Assembly (NCBI GenBank): GCA_023091665.1 | Contig: JALJCQ010000019.1 | Coordinates: 372,001-436,000, forward strand | Length of the DNA: 64,000 bases | Direction of reading: 5' to 3' | From: Pythium myriotylum | Taxonomy: Eukaryota; Oomycota; Peronosporomycetes; Pythiales; Pythiaceae | Shown: piece after piece, positions 29,911 through 40,200 of the stretch | Layout of the letters: every line of letters starts with the position of its first letter | Numbering within the stretch: position 1 is the stretch's first letter | Notes under the pieces: model-generated | What the model saw: the letters and a program-made list of their open reading frames with translations, nothing else | Told to the model about the DNA's origin: nothing | Database searches by the model: none | Translations under genes and position numbers: made by a program

Positions 29911-31002
29911 TTACTTCAGCTGGACGAGGATGTCCTTTTTCTTCTCGGCTCCCCACTCCAGGCACGTCGTGCTGAAGACTGACGGACAACGCGTTCGCTT
30001 GCCGACGACGCCGCGTCCGTCGTGCTTGAAGCAAAAGTTGACAAACTTGAGCTTGTTGTGTGGACCGCAATGCACACTCGAACCCGATGTACCCGTGGCA
30101 GACAACAAATCTGTGAGCTTGATCACCTTGGCATCCTTTAGCTTGAGTTTGCGGATCCGGGCGTTCATCTCGGTGCCGAGCTCGACGGCTTTTGCGAAGT
30201 ACTGGCTTTGGGTGAGCCCCGAACACTTGCCGTGCTTGTTGTATTGAAATTTGTGGTTGTCCAAGAACACCGGGAATAAACCGAAACGCGGAAACACAAT
30301 TTGATCCTTGGTAAAGGCCAAAGGAGACCCCGAATGGTTCGCTTGCTTCACATGTCCGTGTGGGGTTGATCCGCCGGCGATGGGCGTCTTGTCGCTCGCA
30401 GATTTCGTCATGTTTTCTCCTTTCGTGAAAACTTTTACGCTGACTTCTGTGTATGAATGGACAACCCCTCGAGCTGTCTTGCCCGCCGACTCATGAAGGC
30501 TGTTGTTCACGCGCGGCTTGAAGCCGTCTTGGCCATTGACCCCACCATTGTGACCATTCGGAGCATGCACGACCTTGTGGTTACTTTCAGGGGTCGCGAC
30601 GTACGGAGCACCAGCACACTGATCCTTCGTTCCATCTGGCCCACAGCTCTCTAGGCCTTGAGCTTTCTTGAATGAATCCGAGTAGCTGGGCCAGAGGCCT
30701 TGAACGACGAGCTGCTCGTTCCACTCGTCGGGATATTTGTTGGTGGGTTTGCGAATAGTTCCATTCTTCAACGCGCCATTCCGGTACCCTGGCGACCAAA
30801 CCATGCGTAGGACGTAGACATCGAAGTCCTGATCCATATGCTGCTGAGTATTCTTGGGCAAAACTGGGGAAGTCGTGGTGGTGTGGTTGACGTGCGAGGT
30901 AGTGTTGGACGGTCGCACATTGGAACTCGGAGCCTGGACGTGATGCTGGGCAGACGCGCAGCTCGCAAGGAGAATGATAGGAACAACCAGCTGCCACAAC
31001 AT
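29911..31002 (-). CDS. RNase T2-like protein with substituted active-site residues
   Basis: The 363-residue protein starts at ATG 31002 (MLWQLVVPIILLASCASAQ signal peptide); the longer frame starts only with TTG. It shares the T2 framework with the paired genes (DFDVYVLRMVWSPGY, LWPSYSDSFKKA, YNKHGKCSGL, LKFVNFCFKHDGRGVVG). However, the CAS I His is Gln (VVQGLWPSY, codon 30700-30702), and in CAS II the first His and Glu are Phe and Gln (FQYNKHGKC, codons 30247-30249 and 30244-30246). These residues act in catalysis in characterised T2 RNases, so it should be inactive or strongly impaired. The frame is otherwise intact, and the insert between CAS I and II is long (about 120 residues). It may bind RNA or act in a non-catalytic role; this is inference. 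Confidence 0.85.
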   Translation of the reverse strand: MLWQLVVPIILLASCASAQHHVQAPSSNVRPSNTTSHVNHTTTTSPVLPKNTQQHMDQDFDVYVLRMVWSPGYRNGALKNGTIRKPTNKYPDEWNEQLVVQGLWPSYSDSFKKAQGLESCGPDGTKDQCAGAPYVATPESNHKVVHAPNGHNGGVNGQDGFKPRVNNSLHESAGKTARGVVHSYTEVSVKVFTKGENMTKSASDKTPIAGGSTPHGHVKQANHSGSPLAFTKDQIVFPRFGLFPVFLDNHKFQYNKHGKCSGLTQSQYFAKAVELGTEMNARIRKLKLKDAKVIKLTDLLSATGTSGSSVHCGPHNKLKFVNFCFKHDGRGVVGKRTRCPSVFSTTCLEWGAEKKKDILVQLK

Positions 31003-31866
31003 CGATAGGAATAGATGAGGCCAATTGGGCTTGGACAGGGTAGAGAGGGTTCGCTGCTGCTGAGCAAATTCAAGAATGGCTTTGTCGGCAATGCCGCCAA
31101 CGCAGCTAACAGGAAGGTGCAGGTGGGCCAATGTAGTCGTAGTTGCCACGACTAGCCAAGTCTCTAATAATGTGGGCCACAAGCCATCCTTGGGGGAGTC
31201 GTAAAGCTAGTGATCTTGGTGCACGAATCCCTCCGAGCACTGTGTGTGGTTGGCACCTTTACATTCTGGTGTGGGCTACTGTGGGCTACTGTCGAGCTCC
31301 ATGAATCAGCCAGAGCATTCAAGGTGAGAAGAGGACACCGTTCTGTGTGACGTAGAGTTTGCCGGAAGAAGTGCTTCTCGAAGATGTGGAAGCTATTTGA
31401 TCACACAAGCTGATTCTCACCAATACACTTGACGTGTAGTCGCAGGCAACGGCATCGTTCCTGCCGCGTTCAAGTGCGAAGAACGTGATAAATGGTATTG
31501 TGAACGCAAAGAGGACTGGTGTGAACGGTCTGCCAACGAGTTAACCAAGCCTTCGGCCCAAAGTTGGTAGCGTGTTTGGTGTTATCCAACCAATCTGCGA
31601 TCTTGCAGCACACAGATGTCATGGACCGATCATCTTCATGCGTTCTCAGAGGTATTACAAGTCAAGCTACACCCGTGAAAACCCGTGAAAATCATGTAAA
31701 TTTACACCGGATAGCGAAACTAAGCTAAAGGGTTCTAAGCTAAGGTTTTTAGTAAAAACCGTCGGGTTCAAACAGAGTGAAGCCATCTGTCATATTCCCA
31801 CGCTTGACTTTTTCTCTGAAAGGGGCTCACTACTCCGACTGATGGACTTGCTTCACATTCTCCATC
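31003..31866. other. Divergent intergenic region
   Basis: It lies between RNase T2 copy 5 (minus) and GPI-type member 2 (plus). It has a short tandem duplication (gtgggctact, 31272-31291) and another (acccgtgaaa, near 31671-31690). A weak Inr-like CTTCACATTCTCCATC lies at about 31850-31865. Confidence 0.45.
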
Positions 31867-33526
31867 ATGCTCACTTCGAAATCCGCAGTCGGTCGAATGG
31901 GTGTTTTCACTTCTACTGTTGTGTTGCTGGCTGGCCTTTGCCAGGCCCAGAACATGGTCGTGGCTCTGCCGTTGGCTACGATGAATGGAGGCGCCAACAT
32001 CCTCTCTGCTGGCCTCGGCACGTCGGTCTCAGCAGAACCTAATGGTGATAATGATGATGTCTTGTATCGGTCATGTAACGAACTCTGATAATCCTACAGC
32101 TTTGGTTGTAGAGCCTAATGGTGCCGCGATCTCCACATTCGATGGAAGTATGCACGCAGGGACTGAGCCACAGACGTCGCTGCCCCCAAATCTGCTCACC
32201 GCTCTGGAGCCACAGCCGTTACCACCTGGTGAATGGCATATGAAGCCAGTGCGTGCCATTCACGCGCGCGTGCAGAGCGATGCCCCAATCCTTCACCCAG
32301 ACAAGAAGCTGTTCGTATCGCGCATGGGTCAGAACGACTTCGAAGCGGGATACCTAGCCGGCATGGACGGCGTCAACACCGCGTCTGTCGAGGGTGCATT
32401 GATGTATGTACAGGCCGAGGGCATCAACTACAACACCCGTGCCGAGGACCAGCGCTGCGAGCGCAAGAACAACATGAAGTATATAGTCTTTTACGAGATT
32501 GTGGTCGCCCAGACAAACGAGACGCTCGCGCTGTACCAGGACACGGCCGACCAGAACGAGTACGGGCCCATGGTGCCGCTAGACCAAGGTCGCTGCTCGC
32601 CTACCGGCACGCGCGCTGGCAAGGATGTACTTCCGAAAGAGTGCTACTACTTTAACGGCGACGACGGCGAACCCAACGTCGGTCCGTTCATTGGTGGCGA
32701 GTCAAAGGCACAAGACGTGCGAGCGCCATACCCGGATAATATCTGGTTCTCCCTGCCAAACACCTGTCCGCTTAAAGTGTGGGCTGAGAAGACACCCGAG
32801 TGCCGTGCTTCGACGCGCAAGGGACTGTGTGATTTCGGTGTGCTGCCAGACGGGATCCATTGCACTTTTGCGTACTCAATCCTGGGCTTCATCCCGATCG
32901 ACGACGTCGTGGGTATCACGTCAATGGTCAGTAACACAACGGGGCAACGTTTCAGCAATTTTAGCGAGTTTTGTAAGGAAGGAGGTGTCGAGTTTAAGGC
33001 AACCCAGGACGGCGAGTGGGAGGAAAGCATTGCGTTCTGGCTCAATCCACAGGATGACGCGGCGAACGCCGTTCGCGCACGCCACTTGGTGGATGCATAC
33101 CAGAATCTCACGAGCGGTTCTGGAGCATCAACTTTAATTGATCCAAGCCTAGTGGCTTACATGAGGCCATTACCGGCCGTCGAGATCATGGCGGCCGAGA
33201 ACCCACCGTGCTACGAGAATGTGAAGAAGTGTAGCGTGGGGGCATGTCGACGCGAGACGTACTCGCAGATTTGCCGCATCTGTGAAGATTCGATCTCGAG
33301 CGCAGACTGTCTGCCCGCACCGAGGAGCTTTGTGTTCCCGACACTCAAGAAGGCAGTCGGAGAAAACGGTAATGAGGGCAACGCGGATCCAGGGGCGAAT
33401 GGGGGCGATGGAGCGGCGCCGAAGAAACCGATCAGACCAAAAGGGGGAAGCACGAGCGGTGCTGTCCAGGCTACGATCGCTACGATAACCTCGATGACAG
33501 CTATTGTCATCATTTCTCTTTTGTGA
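31867..33526 (+). CDS. Secreted, probably GPI-anchored oomycete protein (family member 2); intron or frameshift near the N-terminus
   Basis: The signal peptide (MLTSKSAVGRMGVF..., ATG 31867) is in a different frame from the rest. A 55-base intron at 32045-32099 (GTGATA donor, CTGAT branch-like, CCTACAG acceptor) would join the frames; a simple frameshift is the alternative. The second frame, to stop 33524-33526, has the family blocks: WHMKPVRAIHARV, YGPMVPLDQGRCSP, WFSLPNTCPLKVW, LGFIPIDDVVGITSM, NPPCYENVKKC. It ends in a Gly/Asn-rich stretch and hydrophobic tail (ATIATITSMTAIVIISLL) typical of GPI signals. It shares the gene neighbourhood with RNase T2 copies 5 and 6. The function is unknown. 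Confidence 0.75.
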
Positions 33527-33651
33527 AGGCTCTTTCTAGTGTCTACAGCAGCGCTGAGTAACCAGAAACGAGATTAAAATCAGTGACAGATGTAAAGCGC
33601 GATAATGAGTCTTTTATTCGTGGGGTTCCTAACCGTACAGCCTAATGCAAT

Positions 33652-33900
33652 CTACTTCAGCGGGACGAGAACATTCTTCTGTCCTTCTTCGGGGGAAGCG
33701 CCTCGACAGTGCCGGGCAGCGTGTCGGCGTGCCAGCACGTTCTTGACCCTAAGCAGAAGTTGATAAACCAGAGCTGTGCCTTCGCGTTGCACTCGACTGC
33801 CGACGAATTGGAGCCAACGGCGGTCTATAAATCGCTGAACTTGACGGACGCGGGCATTTTCATGTTGAGCGGACGATCTTGGCGTTCATCGTTGTGTTGT
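33652..33900 (-). pseudogene. RNase T2 3' remnant
   Basis: On the minus strand, MNAKIVRST (near 33895) is followed by a stop. In another frame NAKAQLWFINFCLGS (near 33770) matches the T2 C-terminal block QLWYVNFCFEH. The final codons, GQKNVLVPLK then TAG (33652-33654), match the end of copy 5 (KKKDILVQLK). Several frames are needed, and no CAS motifs remain. It is a decayed sixth copy, closest to copy 5. Confidence 0.72.
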
Positions 33901-34517
33901 CTTGAAACGTAATCCGAGAAGAAGAGCATACTACAAATAATGGTTTGGGTCGACGAATGTTCGGTCTTCGCTCCTACATGCTCTTGGATATAGATCTAAC
34001 AACAAAAGTCCTGCTGATAACACGACATCTTGAAGCTAAAGGAGCTACGTCCTTCAGCATCTTTCCTGAGACAGGTGAGGGTGAGAACATCCATCGCTAC
34101 TGCTGCAGTGGTTCCTAAATCTTCCTTTTTCTCATTCAATGCATGATGGAGATTGAATTTGATGGGTCATTACTGTAAAGACGCTTACAGAAACCAGTTG
34201 TCCATGACTGTTCGTTTTCCGGCTCTTGTCATCGTCGTTATGACTATCTACGAGGCTTCTCGGGCAATATACTATTGTACATACAAGCAAGGCGCGAGAA
34301 TTTACAAGTTGGACCAGAGTCCCTTTTGTTGGTTCTTTACAGTTATAGTTTCTCTACGCCCGCGCCACGAAGCCGCGTAATGCAAAATCCCGGCCTTTTG
34401 CAAGCCGAGCTGCGGTCTTCTAGCGTGGCGGGCGAAACTTTGGGGACATAGAGGCAACGAAACATGGAGACTGGGATGACGCAGTGCTGGAGGACGTATA
34501 GACGCTGATAAACAAGT
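33901..34517. other. Interval without recognised genes
   Basis: Only short frames occur. It probably includes the 3' flank of the astacin gene. Confidence 0.4.
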
Positions 34518-36041
34518 CTATTGGCACAGCTTCCCCTTGGGGCGGGTAGGCTTGAGAGGAGTGGTAGCCTGCGACTTGGGTCCCGCGTCAGCCGCCGGGA
34601 GGGGCTGGGGCACTGCCACTGGTACCGGAGCCGGCTGGGCCTGAGGAGGGATGACAACCTGCTTCGGCGACGCGTCGGCACTACGAGGCTCCTCGGGAGC
34701 GGAGACCTGGCCAGCCATGCCCTGTCCAAGCGAAAGGCCTTCGGTTGCCTCGCCTGCGACCTCGTCGGATCCACCGGCCTGCCATTGGTGGAACGAGTTG
34801 TCCGCCTCACCGCCCTGCTGGCTGTCAGCATCGCCTTGCTGCTTGAAGTTATCATCGGTCGGTGACGGAGTTGGTGCTGGTTCTGGGGTCGCAGGAGCCT
34901 CTGTGGGCTGCGTCTCAGGCGCCGGGGCAGGGGCAGGGGTAGGAACCGGCGCCGGGGTGACCGTAGGGACAACCGCCGGTGCTGGGGTCTCGGTCGGAGG
35001 CACTGGCACCGGGGTCGGAGCTGTAGTCGGGGCAGGCGTCGCGGGAGCAGGCGCCGTTGTAGCAGGCACTGGCGCAGGAGCGGGCGTCGCAGCGCCACCC
35101 GAACCGTACATCCTCGCAAGCGTCGCAAGATCCGTCGTCGAGAGCGAAGGTCCGCGGCCGAACGAGTTGTCGGCACTGGCATCGCACATGGAAACCGTGG
35201 GCTCAACGCAACCGTCAGCCGCCGTTTGGTCGATGTCGCAGTAGTTCTTGGTCTTGTCAAGTGGCACGCAGAGACCAGTGTCACGGCCGTAGTGCATGAT
35301 CGAGCTCGGGTCGTACTGGGTTGTGAGTCCGTGAGTCTCCTTGATGTAGTTGTCGGCGCTCAGTGTGAGTGAGTCACGCAGCACGACGACGGCGCGGTTC
35401 GGGTGCGTGTGCTCGTGGATGAGGCCAAGCACGTGGCCGAGCTCGTGAACGGCCACGCGGAAGCCACCGTCGCCGCCGAAGCAGCTCGGGCCAAAGTTGA
35501 GATCCATGCGTTGGCTTGGGGCATAGCCGAGCGTAGCGTAGCAGTCACTGGGTCCACCCTTGCTCACGATCTGGAAAGCCTGTGTGCAGCCGCCACAGAC
35601 GTTCGGGTTGTTACCGTACGTGGTGGAGCACTCACTGAGCGTGACGAAGCGGATCGAAGTCTTGGTGTGGTACTCGTTCATTGCCTGCTGGAAGACGCTC
35701 TTCTGCGCATCGGTGAACGCAGACCCGTAGCTGTAGCACGCAACGCCCTGCGGCCAGTACTTGACGCTGTCGCTGAGGTAGACACCGAGCTTGCGACGGC
35801 TCGCGTTGATGGTCGCGTCGTCACACGAAACCTCCTCGCCCGCGTTGTGGTCGCGCACGCGGTTGTCCATGAAGCAGCGAGCCTTGCCGTCAATGCACTG
35901 TGCGTAGATGCTCCCGTCGACACCATGGCTGCCCGTGATGAAGCGAACACCGTTGCCAATCGAGACACCACCGATCTCACACGAGGCCTCGACGGCCGAG
36001 GCGGCCACGGCCGCAGCGAGCACAATTGAGGCGCGCCACAT
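34518..36041 (-). CDS. Secreted astacin (M12A) zinc metalloprotease with Pro-rich tail
   Basis: The 507-residue protein starts at ATG 36041. Signal peptide residues 1-19 (MWRASIVLAAAVAASAVEA) are followed by a short Cys-containing N-terminal region (about 20-75). The catalytic domain (about 80-280) has the astacin signature HELGHVLGLIHEHTHPNR (about 195-212), giving three zinc His and the catalytic Glu, and the Met-turn SIMHYG (about 249). Conserved cysteines flank the cleft. From about residue 315 there is a long Pro/Ala/Thr/Val tract of PAPTP-type repeats, then a Gln/Ser/Gly-rich tail ending PTRPKGKLCQ. Astacins cleave extracellular proteins. No GPI signal is evident; the tail may span or bind the cell wall. 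Confidence 0.92.
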   Translation of the reverse strand: MWRASIVLAAAVAASAVEASCEIGGVSIGNGVRFITGSHGVDGSIYAQCIDGKARCFMDNRVRDHNAGEEVSCDDATINASRRKLGVYLSDSVKYWPQGVACYSYGSAFTDAQKSVFQQAMNEYHTKTSIRFVTLSECSTTYGNNPNVCGGCTQAFQIVSKGGPSDCYATLGYAPSQRMDLNFGPSCFGGDGGFRVAVHELGHVLGLIHEHTHPNRAVVVLRDSLTLSADNYIKETHGLTTQYDPSSIMHYGRDTGLCVPLDKTKNYCDIDQTAADGCVEPTVSMCDASADNSFGRGPSLSTTDLATLARMYGSGGAATPAPAPVPATTAPAPATPAPTTAPTPVPVPPTETPAPAVVPTVTPAPVPTPAPAPAPETQPTEAPATPEPAPTPSPTDDNFKQQGDADSQQGGEADNSFHQWQAGGSDEVAGEATEGLSLGQGMAGQVSAPEEPRSADASPKQVVIPPQAQPAPVPVAVPQPLPAADAGPKSQATTPLKPTRPKGKLCQ

Positions 36042-37297
36042 ACTTTGACAACAGAAAGGGAGACGACACCGACGCTGCCCTGCGGGGAAGCAAATCGCTG
36101 AATGGCACAGCGGGAGAGCAGGAGGAGCTGCGTCACTCGAGAGCAGACAATCTCTGTACTTTACATGCCGCTCGACTCACAAGACGGTCGTCGCGCCGCC
36201 ACGCCAGGTAAAAGCCGTCTCCGCTGGCTGTCCACCGCATCTCCATCTGATCTCGAAGCTGCGAGTTCCTCCTGGATCTTTTAGGTGGTGGCCACCCGAC
36301 CAGAGAGAGCCGACTAAGATGAACCGCTACATTCGCGCAAAGGCGGGGGCTCAGAGGAAAAGCTCAGGAAAGCCAGTTGGCACCCTCCAGCGGCTCCGCT
36401 CGTGGGCCATAGACAGGCCCGAGGGCGGACCTTTACAGTGAGAAGAGTCGGAGTGTACCAGTAAAAGTGGTACTTTCCGCGAAATACGTGATTTGCTATT
36501 CATTGTATACGGAACATACCATATTTAGGCCCTGCCGCCCACCGAGAGAATGCAGTCGCTGACTGCGCTGATCGACCGCTCACAGCTTCAATACTTCGCT
36601 TGCCTCAACGATCTCGTAGTCGTCACTGCCGTATAGTACCGTATTCCGTATTCCGAGTTGGTCTCTGTCTCTCTCGTGAAAGCCGATTTCTCTCATTCGC
36701 TGACTGCGAGGTCGCCATGATTCGAACGGGTATCTCCCGCTTGACCTCGAGAAGGAGTTCAGTGAGCTCTCCCGTTCCCAACGACTGTAGATAACTCTGT
36801 CGTTATTGCACTATCCAGGATATGCAAGCCAGACCGTGCCATCCACTGTGTCAACGGCTCGCTCCGGACGAAACGTGAGGACGTTGTGGATAACAAGACC
36901 ATGCTCCGTCTGACGTGTAGTGTATCGTACTGCCGGTTGGTGGTCCATCATGATCGCTTTGGTGGTGACTGCTGGACAGTATTTCTGGAGTGGAAGTGGG
37001 AATGGCTCTAAAACGCTAGTATGATGGATTCCTATCAGCCCCTTGTCAATCGGGCGACCGTTGCGGGATCCAAGAACGGATCAACTGAACGAATGGAACC
37101 CTCTTCTCCGTGCTTCTCCCTAGCCACCAGTTGCACGAGCGCCGCTCTCAGCAAAAGCCTCAAAGTCTGATTGTGGCTCTTGGATCTGCTTCAGTATCAA
37201 TACGAATGTTCACGCTAGTGAAGGCGGCGAGACGTGACGACACCCCGATCTTTCTGTGGTCACCGGGGCTCCATTGAACTGCCTCTTTGTGACGTGT
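36042..37297. other. Intergenic region upstream of astacin and downstream of channel A
   Basis: No coding frame is supported. Near 36705-36760 (minus strand) a B-box-like gttcgaatca occurs, but no tRNA cloverleaf can be drawn. Confidence 0.45.
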
Positions 37298-40200
37298 TTA
37301 CTTGGCTGCGTCAGGATTCGGAATCGGCCCGGTGAGCACCCAGTCCTGCACATTTTTCCGTCGGTATTGCGGGAACTCGTCCAGGAGCCGCTCGTACTGC
37401 TCAAGCGTGAGAACGTACACACTGCAAACACAAAGAGCGACACACGTAGCCATGCGCGGCGTGCCGAAGAGTAGAGATCGCTCACCAAAGTAGTCAAACG
37501 GCCCTTTGACAAACCGAACATCGTTCCCTCGGACGCTGCCTTCCATACCAAGTCTCGCTGGCGCTTCTTTCGCGCCTCGGTTGGTCGTGATTGCTTCACC
37601 AGTATCCGGAGCGAGGATGCCGCTCGTCGTACGAGGCAGTGTTGGCTTGGGCTCGACCTTGACCTTCAGTGTAGGAGACCCGTCCTTGTCTTGGTTAACT
37701 TGCTGCATTGCTTGAATCATCTCTTTCTCTGTAGGAGACTCGGGCACGATGCTCTTCGTGGTTGCTGGAGATGAGGATGCCATTGCCATCTGTGCCGCCG
37801 TTTTGAGGTCACGGATGATTTGCTTCGAGTTCCAAAGTTTCGGTGCAGACGCTGAACGGAAGGCGAAGTCCGCCTGCTTTGTCGCAGATGGGCGTTGCTT
37901 CTTCGCCTCTGGTCGGCGGATCGAAACAAGACCGCTCTCAATGATGTACATGCTGCGGCCCCGGTCGCCACGTTGAATAATGACGTCGTTGCGTACGTAC
38001 AGTTCGTGTTTGAGTACAGCCAAGAGCGCTCTCGCAAATGGTGGTTCGCAGGAGCTGAGCAGCTTGACGTGCTTTAGGAGGTTCGCGTGGACGTGGACAG
38101 CAATGTCGTTCTTCATGGACTGCGTGAGTCCTCGCAGCATCTCTTCTTCGTGCATTCCTTTGCTCTCCTGCCATGAAAGCGCAAAATAGACCTGCATCTG
38201 CTTCCACATGCGCGACGGAAATTGGTGGAAAACCATGAGCTGCCCGACTTGGCGCACCTTCTCTTCGTAATCGGCTCGCTTACCAAACTCCATCTCAAAG
38301 TACTTGAAGAAGCCGCCGGAAAGCATGCTAAACAGCCCAACTGATACAAAGATCACAAGGATCGTCGCAATGGTCTCGAGCGCGCTCATCGGCAAGATGT
38401 CCCCATAGCATACGGTGGTGACGGCGCCAATGCTGAAGTGGAACGCACGCAGGTACTTGGTGAGAACGGGGACGTGGGACACAGCCTCAAGGCTCTTACA
38501 GCTATCGTCAAACACGAGCATACCAGGCGTCGTCAGCCAGCTAGGACGGCCCTCGAGATGCATCAAGTACGATATGCCGAAGAATAGGCACGAGATCCAG
38601 TGCGTGCCCAACGCAAAGTCGAGCCCGAGTCGAATGAGGTAGCATAGACTCGGCCGGAGCCACGAAACTCGAAGATCATACAGCAAGAAACGCTGCACGC
38701 GGTCACTGAGCGGGTGCAAATGAAAGAGAGCACGGATCAGGCGGTTACCGCGAGCAAAAGCCAGTGTACGCCACACAGGCAGCGCCCCCGCAGGTGTGAA
38801 GTAGCCCGCCGAAAAGAGATCCGACTGGCCAGGCAAATAGAGCACACTAATAGCCACGAGTTCAAGCGGAAGGAGAGCCAGCAAGTCGAAAGGACCTGTT
38901 CCTTCGTGCCAATAGTGGGCTGCAATGCGATTCCTGTCCGATACAGTCTCGCCATTCTCGATGAATGCAAAGTGATGCCGACGGAGCACGAAGTCGAGGA
39001 GGCAGGGGATATCCGTGAAGATATACTCCAACGCATAGGTGGCAATCACGGTTAATTTGTAGTGCGGGTCATCCATGTGATCGTGGACAAAACACGCACG
39101 AAACGGAATCACGAGCGCGTAGTAGACGGTCACGTTGAGCATAATCAGATCCCAAACTTGACGAAAACGCGATTCTTCTTGAAACATGGCGGGACCTGAG
39201 CGAGCCGATACCCACACTTCGTTCGGCGACATCCCTCGGTTGCCCACGTCATTCGAAGGAATAATCTTGTGCCCACGACTCGCTCGCAACGAACGCCTAG
39301 AACCCACTGTGATCTCAGTCAAAAATGACGTGAGCGTGAATGAACCTGAATGGTCAGCGCTGGTAGGAGGGCGTTGTTCTTCCTCGTCATAATCACCATC
39401 TTCGTCGCCCCAGCTATCAGTATCATACAAGTTGTCTATCTTGGCCCCTGAGTCGACATTTTCGAACCCTTCGAATCCAAGCAACTCGTTCAACAAACTT
39501 TCTCTGTCCACTTGTATCGAAAAGCGGCGAGGTGCAGTGGCGTTCTTCAGTTGAGCGCGCTTCTTTTGGAGTGAGTCAGCAACCGTAGGTATTACCATGA
39601 TCGATGCTCGCCGGACCGCTAACAGGTCAGTATCGATTTCTTCAATGTCTTCTTCGACTCGCTTGATTGCGACGCGATACATACGGATGGCAGACAGGCG
39701 TTTCTCGTGGCGTCTCCACTTTAGCTGAGTCGCGGAGGAGAGCTTTGACAACGTTCCTCCCCTTGTGGACTCACGGCGAACGAGGTGCCGGTCGGACATT
39801 ACAGTCGACAGGGGGGGAAGTCTACCTCCGCCACTCGTGGGTCGAGACTTCGGCGGCTCACGAAGTCCCACAGACTCCGCAAATGCTGTCAATGACGATT
39901 TGCGACGTTGGTTCTCTGTTCCTAATGATGACGACGGGCGACGAGGGATCCCTTCATCCCCATGTCCAGTAGCTGAGCTGCTTGACGATTGGCGTTGTAA
40001 CGATACCTTCCGCTTTTCACCTTTGAAAATGGCCTTGAAAGAAGATGAGTGTGATTGCGAACTCTCAGGACGAACTGGTGCCCCATCCAGATTTGGGGCT
40101 GTAGGAGAAGGGGTGCGGGTAGGATTCCCCGATCTCCTTGCTGCTGATGACGGACGTTCCTGACCAGCAGTATCATTACATTCTGGAGTAGTTATTCTTG

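Noticed and set aside
36705..36800. Possible tRNA on the minus strand (gttcgaatca)
   Set aside because: A seven-base acceptor could be drawn only with three G-T pairs, and the T stem fails. Not supported.
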